DNA of 7,755 nucleotides, taken from assembly GCA_027457185.1 (NCBI GenBank), contig DAIDTN010000151.1:1-7755 (forward strand). The letters run 5' to 3'. Shown here one piece after another: positions 1-5,993 of this stretch. Both the position numbers and the translations under genes were made by a program. This DNA comes from Burkholderiales bacterium. GTDB taxonomy: Bacteria > Pseudomonadota > Gammaproteobacteria > Burkholderiales > SG8-39. Position 1 is the first letter of the stretch; each line of letters starts with the position of its first letter. The notes below the pieces were generated by a model. That model was not told where the DNA came from and ran no database searches. It saw only the letters and a program-made list of their open reading frames with translations.

Positions 1-65
1 AACGAGCCTATGATCATCCAATGCGACGGCTGCGGTACGAAATAATGTTGAGCCTGATCGCTCAT
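1..65 (-). CDS. coxC: Cytochrome c oxidase subunit III, N-terminal fragment (runs off left edge)
   Basis: Only the first 21 codons are in the window. They read MSDQAQHYFVPQPSHW followed by MIIGS. The Y-[FY]-VP-x-PSHW-x-x-x-GS pattern is the typical start of bacterial aa3 oxidase subunit III, the seven-helix membrane subunit that stabilises the catalytic core. The ATG at 63-65 has a strong Shine-Dalgarno sequence (GAGGAG, complement of 72-77) five bases upstream. The gene starts 15 bases after the DUF2970 gene stops and is the last visible gene of the leftward cox operon. Identification rests on a short stretch but is supported by gene order. Confidence 0.88.
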   Translation of the reverse strand, partial: MSDQAQHYFVPQPSHWMIIGS

Positions 66-71
66 GTTGTT

Positions 72-77
72 CTCCTC
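72..77 (-). promoter_or_regulatory. Ribosome binding site of coxC
   Basis: The minus strand reads GAGGAG five bases before the ATG at 63-65. It is one of the strongest Shine-Dalgarno sequences in this operon and fixes the coxC start. The three small ORFs just upstream rely on overlaps or weak sites instead. Confidence 0.75.
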
Positions 78-80
78 GAT

Positions 81-296
81 TTAGACCGGCTTGCCGATAA
101 CCAAACGCACCAGCAGTATCAATCCAACCACCAGAAGCGCCGCTCCGATCAGGCCGGCGATGATCACCTGATGCGGCTTCAGCTCCACGCTGTCCGTCTC
201 GTAATCACGGCGCTTGCGGATGCCGAGGAAGGACCAGAACACCGCCTTCACCACCTGCAGCAGCGATGCCTTTTTTTGAGCCTGCGCCACCGTCAC
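81..296 (-). CDS. DUF2970 family small membrane protein
   Basis: This 71-residue protein has an N-terminal amphipathic stretch carrying the family signature (VVKAVFWSFLGIRKRRDYE, residues about 15-33). After the P-x-QVIIAG motif, one transmembrane helix spans about residues 44-67, and the protein ends in GKPV. Length and layout match DUF2970, a family of unknown function found in proteobacterial cox clusters between ctaG and coxC, which suggests a role near oxidase assembly. The start is GTG; an in-frame stop at 324-326 rules out a much longer form. The GTG overlaps the upstream ORF's stop codon as GTGA, and no clear Shine-Dalgarno is present, so translation is probably coupled. The family call is firm; the function is unknown. 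Confidence 0.85.
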   Translation of the reverse strand: MTVAQAQKKASLLQVVKAVFWSFLGIRKRRDYETDSVELKPHQVIIAGLIGAALLVVGLILLVRLVIGKPV

Positions 297-409
297 CCCC
301 GACGGGTCTTGCGGCTCGCGCCGTTACCGGACATGCCGAACACCACCGCCAGCAGCTTCTTCAGCATGCGTGCGTTCGCTGGGGGTGAAGCGGCGGCGGG
401 CGAACTCAT
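293..409 (-). pseudogene. ctaG: Remnant of cytochrome c oxidase assembly protein CtaG/Cox11 (internal deletion)
   Basis: This 38-codon ORF sits exactly where ctaG is expected. Residues 1-26 (MSSPAAASPPANAR then MLKKLLAVVFGM) look like the cytoplasmic tail and start of the single membrane anchor of CtaG, the copper chaperone that supplies CuB to subunit I. Family members are typically about 180-200 residues. Here the reading passes directly into SGNGASRKTRRG and stops, so the rest of the anchor and the whole periplasmic domain with its conserved copper-binding cysteines are missing. The ATG overlaps the preceding stop (ATGA) and the TGA overlaps the DUF2970 start (GTGA), so both native junctions appear intact. 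This suggests an in-frame internal deletion of roughly 450-480 bases, or an assembly collapse. A genuine unrelated small protein is less likely. The product cannot work as a copper chaperone. Confidence 0.62.
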
Positions 410-510
410 TTGGCCAGCCAGTACTTGAGCACGATCGCGATAAAGAATCCCAGCGCGACCGCGGCCAGAATCAGCGCCGTTCTATTGTTATTCGGCTTTG
501 GGCTGCTCAT
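406..510 (-). CDS. Cytochrome oxidase small assembly protein (34 aa)
   Basis: The peptide reads MSSPKPNNNRTALILAAVAL followed by GFFIAIVLKYWLAK. It has a short polar N-terminus, one transmembrane helix (about residues 12-28) and an LKYWL-type C-terminus. These features match the very short proteins annotated as cytochrome oxidase small assembly protein in betaproteobacteria, always encoded between coxA and ctaG. Its ATG lies 14 bases after the coxA stop, with only a weak GGTGA upstream. Its TGA overlaps the next ATG as ATGA. It is short enough for automatic gene callers to miss. The family's biochemical role is not established; a part in oxidase assembly is inferred from position. Confidence 0.8.
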   Translation of the reverse strand: MSSPKPNNNRTALILAAVALGFFIAIVLKYWLAK

Positions 511-524
511 GCTGTCACCGCGCA

Positions 525-2132
525 TCACTTCACTTCCGGCTGCTCATGGAAGCTGTGATAGGGCGCCGGGCTCGGCAGGTGGGTCCATTCCAGGGTATCT
601 GCGCCTTCCCACGGCCGCGCCGGCGCTTTCTCGCCCTTGCCGAATACGCTGCACTTCAACACGATGTACAGAAACAGCAGCTGGGAGAGTCCGAAGCCGA
701 ACGCGCCGACGCTCGAGATCTGGTTGAAATTGGTGAACTGGCTGGCGTAGTCGGGGACGCGCCGCGGCATGCCGGCGAGACCGAGAAAGTGCATCGGAAA
801 GAAGGTGATGTTGAAGAACACGATCGACAGCCAGAAGTGCCACTTGCCCAGGGTCTCATCGTACATGCGACCGGTCCACTTCGGAATCCAGAAATAAGTG
901 CCGGCGAATATCGCGAACAGCGAGCCCGCGACCAGCACATAGTGGAAATGCGCCACTACATAGTAGGTGTCCTGCAGCTGCACATCCACCGGCATGATCG
1001 CGAGCATCAGTCCGGTGAACCCGCCCATGGTGAACACGAACAGAAACCCGACTGCGAACAGCATCGGCGTCTCGAAGGTCATCGAGCCCCTCCACATAGT
1101 GGCGAGCCAGTTGAACACCTTCACCCCGGTGGGCACCGCGATCAGCATGGTGGAGTACATGAAAAACAGCAGTCCGGCGGTCGGCAGCCCGACGGTGAAC
1201 ATGTGGTGCGCCCAGACGATGAACGACAGGATCGCAATCGATGAGGTGGCGTACACCATCGAGGCGTAGCCGAACAGGGGCTTGCGCGCGAACGCCGGGA
1301 TTACCTGGCTGATGATGCCGAACGCCGGCAGGATCATGATGTACACCTCGGGATGGCCGAAGAACCAGAAAATGTGCTGGAACATCACCGGATCGCCGCC
1401 GCCGGCGGCGTTGAAGAACGAGGTGCCGAAATGGCGGTCGGTCAGCGTCATGGTGATGGCGCCGGCGAGCACCGGCATCACCGCGATCAGCAGGTAGGCG
1501 GTGATCAGCCAGGTCCACACGAACATCGGCATTTTCATCAGCGTCATCCCCGGGGCGCGCATGTTGAGAATGGTGGTGATGATGTTAATCGAGCCCATGA
1601 TGCTGGAAGCGCCCATGATATGCAGGGCGAATATGCTGAGATCCATGCCCGGGCCCATCTGGATGGACAGCGGCGCATACATGGTCCAGCCGGCCGCGGG
1701 GGCACCGCCCGGGACGAAAAACGAAGCGATCAACAGCGACCCCGCCACCGGCAGCAGCCAAAAACTCCAGTTGTTCATGCGCGCGAACGCCATGTCGGGC
1801 GCGCCTATCATCATCGGGATCTGCCAGTTGGCGAAACCGACGAAGGCCGGCATGATCGCCCCAAACACCATAATCAGGCCGTGCATGGTGGTGAGCTGGT
1901 TGAAGAACTCCGGCGTTACGATCTGGAGGCCGGGCTCGAACAGTTCGGCGCGTATGGTCAGCGCCAGCACGCCGCCGATGAGCAGCATGGTGAACGCGAA
2001 CCACAGGTACATCGTGCCGATGTCCTTGTGGTTAGTGGTGGTCACCCAGCGCATCAATCCAGAGGGGGGGTGCGCGTGGTCGCCGTGCTCTGCTGCGTGA
2101 CCGTGACCGTGGGTATCGATGACTGCGCTCAT
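525..2132 (-). CDS. coxA: Cytochrome c oxidase subunit I, aa3 type
   Basis: This 535-residue catalytic subunit reduces oxygen at the haem a3-CuB site and pumps protons across the inner membrane. The sequence shows a haem a ligand at H84 and a CuB cluster of H260 (FFGHPEVY), H309 and H310 (WAHHMF). Y264 lies in place for the His-Tyr crosslink. H395 and H397 (VAHFHYV) are the haem a3 and haem a ligands. The D-channel marker D113 (GAPDMAF), the A1-type glutamate E262 and the K-channel lysine K338 (PTGVKVF) are all present, so the enzyme looks competent and proton-pumping. I chose the ATG at 2130-2132 over a TTG seven codons upstream because AGGAG lies six bases before it and the MSAVIDTHGHGH start is typical. 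The N-terminus is His-rich (six His within residues 8-21). The gene lies 24 bases after coxB in the same operon. Confidence 0.97.
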   Translation of the reverse strand: MSAVIDTHGHGHAAEHGDHAHPPSGLMRWVTTTNHKDIGTMYLWFAFTMLLIGGVLALTIRAELFEPGLQIVTPEFFNQLTTMHGLIMVFGAIMPAFVGFANWQIPMMIGAPDMAFARMNNWSFWLLPVAGSLLIASFFVPGGAPAAGWTMYAPLSIQMGPGMDLSIFALHIMGASSIMGSINIITTILNMRAPGMTLMKMPMFVWTWLITAYLLIAVMPVLAGAITMTLTDRHFGTSFFNAAGGGDPVMFQHIFWFFGHPEVYIMILPAFGIISQVIPAFARKPLFGYASMVYATSSIAILSFIVWAHHMFTVGLPTAGLLFFMYSTMLIAVPTGVKVFNWLATMWRGSMTFETPMLFAVGFLFVFTMGGFTGLMLAIMPVDVQLQDTYYVVAHFHYVLVAGSLFAIFAGTYFWIPKWTGRMYDETLGKWHFWLSIVFFNITFFPMHFLGLAGMPRRVPDYASQFTNFNQISSVGAFGFGLSQLLFLYIVLKCSVFGKGEKAPARPWEGADTLEWTHLPSPAPYHSFHEQPEVK

Positions 2133-2138
2133 GCGTTT

Positions 2139-2143
2139 CTCCT
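2139..2143 (-). promoter_or_regulatory. Ribosome binding site of coxA (decides the start)
   Basis: The minus strand reads AGGAG six bases before the ATG at 2130-2132. The alternative upstream TTG at 2151-2153 would put this Shine-Dalgarno sequence inside the coding region and add seven atypical residues, so the ATG is preferred. Confidence 0.75.
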
Positions 2144-2156
2144 GGAATTCCAATCG

Positions 2157-3293
2157 TTACTTGCGCGCCGCTTTGACTTCGGCCGGCTGCACCATGTCAC
2201 CCGTCTTGTTGCCCCAGGCGTTGCGCTCATAGGTAATCACGGCGGCGATGTCGGTGTCCGACAGCTGCTTGCCGAACGCCACCATGGCCGTGCCCGGCTT
2301 GCCGTTGAGCACCCGGTTGATATGCGCCGCTTTGTCGCCGGTCGCGATCTTGGAGCCGTCCAGCGCCGGGAACGTCGGCGGCAGTCCCTTGCCCGTCGCC
2401 TGGTGGCAGGCGGCGCAGTTGGCAGCGTACACTTTCGCGCCCCTCGCCTGGAGGTCCGCCAGGGTCCACTGTTTGTTAGGATCTTCGGCGAGGGCGCTCG
2501 CCTTCTTTTTCTGTTCGGCAACCCATTGCGTGTACTCTTCCTGCGAGACCACCTTGACCACAATCGGCATGAAGCCATGGTTCTTGCCGCAGAGTTCGGC
2601 GCACTGGCCGCGGTAGGTGCCTTCCTTGTCGGCCCTGAACCAGGTATCGCGCACGAAACCCGGAAAGGCGTCCTGCTTGATGCCGAAGGCCGGCACCCAG
2701 AACGAATGGATCACGTCCTCTGCGGTCGTCAGAACGCGCACTTTTTTGCCCACCGGCACCACCATCGGGTTATCCACTTCGAGCAGGTAGTGTTTGTCCT
2801 TGGGCTCCAGGTTGTGGATCTGATCCTGCGGCGTAGTGAGGGTGGACAGGAACGAAATGCCCTTGCCTTCGCCCTTGAGATAGTCGTAACCCCATTTCCA
2901 CTGGTAACCGGTAGCCTCAATCGTAATGTCGGGGTTGGACGTGTCCTTGAAATCGATCACGGTCTTGGTCGCGGGCCAGGCGATACCGATGAGGATCAGA
3001 AACGGGATTACGGTCCAGATGATTTCCACGGTGGTGTTCTCGTGGAACTGCGCAGCCTTGTGGCCGACGGACTTGCGGTGGGCGTAAATGGAGTAGAACA
3101 TCACGCCAAAGACGATGCAGAATATCACCAGAATGACGTACATCATCAGCATGTGCAGATTGTAGATTTCGCCCGCGATCCGAGTCACGGGCGGCTGAAA
3201 ATTAACCCGGTAGGCGGCGGATGCCAGTCCCGTGTATAGCGCCAGCATCAGGCCGCCGGTCAGGCCGGTCAGTCGTCCCAGATTGCTATTCAT
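2157..3293 (-). CDS. coxB: Cytochrome c oxidase subunit II with fused C-terminal cytochrome c domain
   Basis: This 378-residue protein accepts electrons at the binuclear CuA centre and passes them to subunit I. An N-terminal hydrophobic signal-like segment (residues about 10-27, ending LASAA) is followed by two transmembrane helices (about 46-70 and 90-108), then the aromatic electron-entry motif YQWKWGYDY (130-138). The CuA ligands are complete: H196 (DVIHSFW), C231, E233 and C235 (CAELCG), H239 and M242. After a Lys/Ala linker (about 260-275), a class I cytochrome c domain follows, with CAACH at 293-297 and a likely axial Met at 336 (GTAMVAF). The fusion means the protein carries its own electron-delivery haem, a common arrangement in betaproteobacterial oxidases. 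The ATG has GAGGA upstream. It is the first gene of the operon and faces the divergent control region. Confidence 0.96.
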   Translation of the reverse strand: MNSNLGRLTGLTGGLMLALYTGLASAAYRVNFQPPVTRIAGEIYNLHMLMMYVILVIFCIVFGVMFYSIYAHRKSVGHKAAQFHENTTVEIIWTVIPFLILIGIAWPATKTVIDFKDTSNPDITIEATGYQWKWGYDYLKGEGKGISFLSTLTTPQDQIHNLEPKDKHYLLEVDNPMVVPVGKKVRVLTTAEDVIHSFWVPAFGIKQDAFPGFVRDTWFRADKEGTYRGQCAELCGKNHGFMPIVVKVVSQEEYTQWVAEQKKKASALAEDPNKQWTLADLQARGAKVYAANCAACHQATGKGLPPTFPALDGSKIATGDKAAHINRVLNGKPGTAMVAFGKQLSDTDIAAVITYERNAWGNKTGDMVQPAEVKAARK

Positions 3294-3297
3294 GATT

Positions 3298-3302
3298 TCC
3301 TC
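3298..3302 (-). promoter_or_regulatory. Ribosome binding site of coxB
   Basis: The minus strand reads GAGGA followed by AATC and then the ATG at 3291-3293. The spacing is slightly short but acceptable, and the signal peptide begins directly after this start. Confidence 0.6.
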
Positions 3303-3380
3303 GTAGCCTCAATAACCCGGTAGCGAAAGTTGCCCGCGTTAGCTGCCCACTTGTACGCGGACCCTAACACGAGAGTCATG

Positions 3381-3424
3381 CCGATTTCGCTTTTTTTTCG
3401 CTCACACTGCGAAAAAAAGTTCGG
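3381..3424. repeat. T-rich/A-rich inverted repeat in the cox leader region
   Basis: TTTTTTTCGC (3392-3401) and GCGAAAAAAA (3409-3418) form a perfect 10-bp stem with a 7-base loop. CCGA (3381-3384) can pair with TCGG (3421-3424) across an internal bulge. The T run lies on the 5' side and the A run on the 3' side, the reverse of an intrinsic terminator, on both strands. On the minus strand it would sit at the 5' end of a cox transcript started from the candidate promoter at 3426-3454. It could be an RNA leader structure or a protein-binding dyad; nothing here decides which. Confidence 0.6.
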
Positions 3425-3425
3425 T

Positions 3426-3454
3426 ACGCTAGCACAGGCCCGGAGCTTAATCAA
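3426..3454 (-). promoter_or_regulatory. Candidate sigma-70 promoter for the cox operon
   Basis: The minus strand has TTGATT (complement of 3449-3454), a 17-base spacer, then TAGCGT (complement of 3426-3431) preceded by TGC, which would be an extended -10. The -35 matches four of six consensus bases and the -10 three of six. The start would fall near 3419-3420, giving a leader of about 125 bases that begins with the T/A hairpin. The matches are weak, and another promoter in the gap is possible. Confidence 0.3.
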
Positions 3455-3497
3455 GCGTTTCGCGGATCGACGCCGCTTGCCGGGGCGGCGCCGGGCA

Positions 3498-3513
3498 TGT
3501 GACCAGGGTCACA
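3498..3513. promoter_or_regulatory. CRP/FNR-family operator, perfect TGTGA-N6-TCACA
   Basis: The sequence TGTGACCAGGGTCACA is a perfect dyad: seven-base arms around a central AG. It contains both half-sites of the CRP consensus with the correct six-base spacing. Its centre (3505.5) lies about 41 bases upstream of the start predicted from the -10 box at 3535-3540, the class II activator position, and no -35 hexamer is visible there. This fits cAMP-receptor-type activation of the rightward operon. The regulator's identity in this organism is inferred. A role on the cox side, some 205 bases away, cannot be excluded. Confidence 0.55.
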
Positions 3514-3531
3514 GGGAAGCAATACAAACGA

Positions 3532-3540
3532 TGGTAAAAT
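3532..3540 (+). promoter_or_regulatory. Extended -10 promoter element of the pcm-like/rhodanese/tolC operon
   Basis: TGGTAAAAT combines the TGn extension with TAAAAT, which matches the -10 consensus at five of six positions. Transcription would start near 3546-3548, about 30 bases before the first ATG. No recognisable -35 lies 16-18 bases upstream; the CRP-type dyad occupies that flank instead. Confidence 0.5.
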
Positions 3541-3577
3541 TGTCGCCTGTCAAATTCCCTGCGCGAGCCGAGCTGCC

Positions 3578-4240
3578 ATGTCTGCCATGAACGTCGAACT
3601 AGCCCGTTTGAATATGATCGAACACCAAATCCGCCCGTGGGAGGTGCTGGACCAGAACGTGCTGGACCTGCTCTACGCGGTCAAGCGCGAGGATTTCGTG
3701 CCTGCCGCCTATCGGATGCTCGCCTTTTCCGATCTGGAAATTCCGATAGGCCAGGGCGAGCACATGTGGCAACCCAAGCTGGAGGCGCGCGTGCTGCAGG
3801 AACTGGCGGTGAAGCCGACCGACCAGGTGCTGGAAGTCGGCACCGGTTCCGGCTATTTCGCGGCGCTGCTCGCGCGGCGCGCGCAGCACGTCTACAGCAT
3901 GGAGATCCACCCGGAACTGAAAGCATCGGGCGAAGCGAGCCTGCGCCGCGCCGGCGTGGCCAATGTGACCGTGGAACTCGGCGACGGGGCGCGCGGCTGG
4001 ACCAAACATGCGCCCTACGACATCATCGTGCTCACCGGCTCGACACCGGTGCTGCCGCAACAGCTGTTGCAGCAGATGAAAACCGGCGCGCGCCTGTTCG
4101 CCGTGGTCGGCGACCCACCGGTGATGGCGGCGCGGCTGATCACCTGTACCGGCGAGGGCGTCTATAACTCCATCGATCTGCTGGAGACGCGAATTGCGCC
4201 GCTCACCAACGCGCTCGCGGGCGAGCGCTTCAGCTTCTGA
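3578..4240 (+). CDS. Divergent protein-L-isoaspartate O-methyltransferase-like protein
   Basis: This 220-residue SAM-dependent methyltransferase has the Pcm fold. The N-terminal helical part carries MIEHQIRPWEVLDQNVL (13-29) and the 'REDFVP' motif (37-42). The SAM-binding motif EVGTGSG is at 86-92, the acidic residue following strand 2 is E109 (VYSMEIHP), and GDGARGW is at 135-141. In true Pcm the segment after 'IGxGQ' is TISQP, whose Thr/Ser residues lie at the substrate site. Here it reads HMWQP (62-66), so repair of isoaspartyl residues is doubtful despite the usual annotation. The clade is conserved beside rhodanese and tolC in betaproteobacteria; its substrate is unknown to me. The first ATG (3578) is used, though another at 3587 is possible; neither has a strong Shine-Dalgarno. 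It ends two bases before the rhodanese gene and is first in the operon. Confidence 0.85.
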   Translation: MSAMNVELARLNMIEHQIRPWEVLDQNVLDLLYAVKREDFVPAAYRMLAFSDLEIPIGQGEHMWQPKLEARVLQELAVKPTDQVLEVGTGSGYFAALLARRAQHVYSMEIHPELKASGEASLRRAGVANVTVELGDGARGWTKHAPYDIIVLTGSTPVLPQQLLQQMKTGARLFAVVGDPPVMAARLITCTGEGVYNSIDLLETRIAPLTNALAGERFSF

Positions 4241-4242
4241 CC

Positions 4243-4566
4243 ATGACGCAGATCACGCCGCAGTTGCTGCAACAATGGCTGGCCGATCGCGCACGCAAGC
4301 CGCCGGTTCTCCTCGACGTGCGCGAGCCCTGGGAATTCCGCACCTGCCGCATCGAGGGATCGATGCTGGCGCCGATGAATACCATTCCGGCGCGAGCGCA
4401 GGACCTCGATCCCGGGACCGACACCGTGCTGATCTGCCATCACGGCGTTCGCAGTTACCAGGTGGGCCTGTTCCTGGAGCGCAACGGCTTTTCCAGTCTC
4501 TACAACCTGCAGGGCGGGGTAAATGCCTGGGCCGACCAGGTCGAGCCTACTATGCCCAAATACTGA
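4243..4566 (+). CDS. Single-domain rhodanese-like sulfurtransferase
   Basis: This 107-residue cytoplasmic protein comprises one rhodanese domain. It shows LLDVREPWEF (23-32), the CH2A-type motif near the N-terminus. The active-site loop is CHHGVR (65-70), a six-residue loop beginning with the persulfide-forming cysteine, as in GlpE-type thiosulfate sulfurtransferases. NLQGGVNAWA (88-97) closes the domain. No signal peptide is seen. The gene starts two bases after the methyltransferase stop, and its own stop lies seven bases before tolC, so all three are almost certainly one transcript with coupled translation. The sulfur acceptor is not evident from context. Confidence 0.92.
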   Translation: MTQITPQLLQQWLADRARKPPVLLDVREPWEFRTCRIEGSMLAPMNTIPARAQDLDPGTDTVLICHHGVRSYQVGLFLERNGFSSLYNLQGGVNAWADQVEPTMPKY

Positions 4567-4573
4567 GCCCGAC

Positions 4574-5902
4574 ATGAAACGGCACGCGATCGTCCTCGCC
4601 CTATTTGCATTCAGCCAGCCACTGTTCGCGGCCGACCTGCTGCAGACTTATCGCGAAGCCCGTGCCGACGACCCGGTGTACGCCTCGGCTCGGGCCGCGC
4701 GCGATGCCGGCCGCGAATATCTGCCGCAGGGACTGGCTCAATTGCTTCCGCAGATTGGCGCCAGCGCGTCCACCCAGATGAACTACATCGGCATTTCCTT
4801 CCGCGACGTGCTGCCGTCGGCGACGCGCGACGGCAACACCAACGGCTACGGGGTATCGCTGACCCAGCCTTTGTTCAACTGGCAGGCCATCATGGCGTAC
4901 AAGGAAGCCGGCTTCAAAGTGGCACAGGCTGAAGCCGTCTTCGGTCAAGCGGAGCAGGACCTGATTGTGCGTGTGGCCCAGGCTTATTTCGACGTGCTCG
5001 CTTCCCAGGACAGTCTCGCTTTCATCCAGGCGCAAAAGACCGCGATCTCGGAGCAACTGGCGCAGGCCAAGCGCAACTTCGAGGTGGGCACCGCCACCAT
5101 CACCGACACGCACGATGCGCAGGCGCGTTTCGACCTTGCCGTAAGCCAGGAAATCGCGGCGCAGAGCGACCTCGAGATCAAAAAGCGCACTCTCCAGCAG
5201 ATCATCGGCAAGTTTCCGGATCGGCTGACCCCGCTCAGGCATTCGATCGACCTTAGCCCGCCTCAGCCCAATGCAATGGAGCAGTGGGTAAGCCGCGCCG
5301 AGGACCAGAATTTCACCGTGCGCGTACAGCAAGCGGCGTTGGAGATTGCCTCGCGAGAGATCGAACGCAGCCGCGCCGGTCACTATCCCACGCTCAACAT
5401 GGTGGGCAATTTCAGCAAGAACTCCGCGTCCATATTTACCAGCGGCCCCGTGAATTACGCCACGGACACCATTGATCGCTCCATCGGCGTGCAACTCTCG
5501 ATTCCCCTGTATGCCGGCGGCGGGGTCAACTCGCTGGTGCGCCAGGCCATCGCGAATCAGGAGAAGGCGCGCCATGACCTGGAAAATGCGCGGCGTACCG
5601 CCGCGCTTCAGGCGCGGCAAGCCTATCTTGGCGTAACCAACGGCATGGCGCAGGTAAAGGCGCTGGAGGCAGCGCTCGTCTCCAGCCAGAGCGCGCTGGA
5701 TTCGAACAAACTGGGCTACCAGGTGGGCGTGCGCATCGAGATCGACGTACTGAACGCGCAGCAGCAGCTGTTCTCGACCATGCGTGACCTGGCCCAGGCA
5801 CGCTACAACACGCTGGTGAACGAACTCAAGCTCAAAGCCGCAGCCGGTACGCTGGCAGAGGAAGACGTGGCAGCAGTCAACCGCCTGTTGGGTACCGATT
5901 AG
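4574..5902 (+). CDS. tolC: TolC-family outer-membrane efflux channel protein
   Basis: This 442-residue protein forms the trimeric outer-membrane duct used by type I secretion and tripartite efflux pumps. A Sec signal peptide (residues 1-19, ending PLFA before ADLLQTY) is followed by two homologous halves, each with a beta-strand segment and long coiled-coil helices. Paired landmarks are LTQPLFNW (97-104) with LSIPLYAGG (309-316), and FEVGTATITD (169-178) with YQVGVRIEID (382-391). Length is normal for the family. I chose the ATG at 4574 because the signal peptide begins there; a start at 4523 would add 17 non-signal residues inside the rhodanese gene. The Shine-Dalgarno is weak, consistent with coupling to the rhodanese stop seven bases upstream. 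No pump partner genes are in the window, so the transported substrates cannot be named. Confidence 0.95.
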   Translation: MKRHAIVLALFAFSQPLFAADLLQTYREARADDPVYASARAARDAGREYLPQGLAQLLPQIGASASTQMNYIGISFRDVLPSATRDGNTNGYGVSLTQPLFNWQAIMAYKEAGFKVAQAEAVFGQAEQDLIVRVAQAYFDVLASQDSLAFIQAQKTAISEQLAQAKRNFEVGTATITDTHDAQARFDLAVSQEIAAQSDLEIKKRTLQQIIGKFPDRLTPLRHSIDLSPPQPNAMEQWVSRAEDQNFTVRVQQAALEIASREIERSRAGHYPTLNMVGNFSKNSASIFTSGPVNYATDTIDRSIGVQLSIPLYAGGGVNSLVRQAIANQEKARHDLENARRTAALQARQAYLGVTNGMAQVKALEAALVSSQSALDSNKLGYQVGVRIEIDVLNAQQQLFSTMRDLAQARYNTLVNELKLKAAAGTLAEEDVAAVNRLLGTD

Positions 5903-5969
5903 GTCAGGAAAGTCTAAGTTCTGCGCGACGAACCTAGCAAGACGCATCAAACTGTTACGACTGAGCTTG

Positions 5970-5991
5970 CGCGGACGGCGTCCCGTCCGCG
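5970..5991. terminator. GC-rich hairpin downstream of tolC, possible terminator
   Basis: CGCGGACGG (5970-5978) and CCGTCCGCG (5983-5991) form a perfect 9-bp stem with a 4-base CGTC loop, extendable by two G-T pairs. It lies 67 bases after the tolC stop. The compact, very stable stem suits a transcript end or 3' protector, but no T run follows on either strand, so intrinsic termination is not assured. Confidence 0.45.
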
Positions 5992-5993
5992 TG

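Larger units (their letters stand above)
3294..3577. other. Divergent intergenic control region between coxB and the pcm-like gene
   Basis: This 284-base gap separates the leftward cox operon from the rightward methyltransferase-rhodanese-tolC operon and must hold both promoters. It contains a T/A hairpin (3381-3424), a weak leftward promoter candidate (3426-3454), a small GC hairpin (arms 3471-3476 and 3485-3490), a perfect CRP-type dyad (3498-3513) and an extended -10 (3532-3540). An open frame crosses it, but it spans all of these sites and resembles no known protein. Confidence 0.8.

Noticed and set aside
498..1244. A 248-codon plus-strand frame opposite the end of coxA
   Set aside because: Antisense shadow with a biased composition; the opposite strand carries the intact haem-ligand and C-terminal part of CoxA.
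2133..2153. TTG start extending CoxA by seven residues
   Set aside because: The AGGAG Shine-Dalgarno lies inside this extension and serves the ATG at 2130-2132.
1353..3239. A 628-codon open frame on the plus strand opposite coxA and coxB
   Set aside because: It is antisense to two genes with complete catalytic motifs. Its product is rich in His/Arg/Gly low-complexity sequence, as expected of a GC-rich shadow frame, and shows no domain.
3471..3490. Small GC hairpin CGCCGC/GCGGCG upstream of the CRP-type dyad
   Set aside because: A 6-bp stem with an 8-base loop is expected by chance in DNA this GC-rich; nothing links it to a function.
3330..3590. An 86-codon plus-strand frame across the divergent intergenic region
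   Set aside because: It would cover the hairpin, operator and -10 box and run into the methyltransferase start. The product matches nothing and has no ribosome binding site.
4523..4573. Upstream ATG extending TolC by 17 residues
   Set aside because: It lies inside the rhodanese gene and would bury the signal peptide behind a non-hydrophobic leader.
4601..5950. A 449-codon open frame on the minus strand opposite tolC
   Set aside because: It mirrors tolC, which has a signal peptide and clear family motifs; the antisense product has no recognisable motif or good start.
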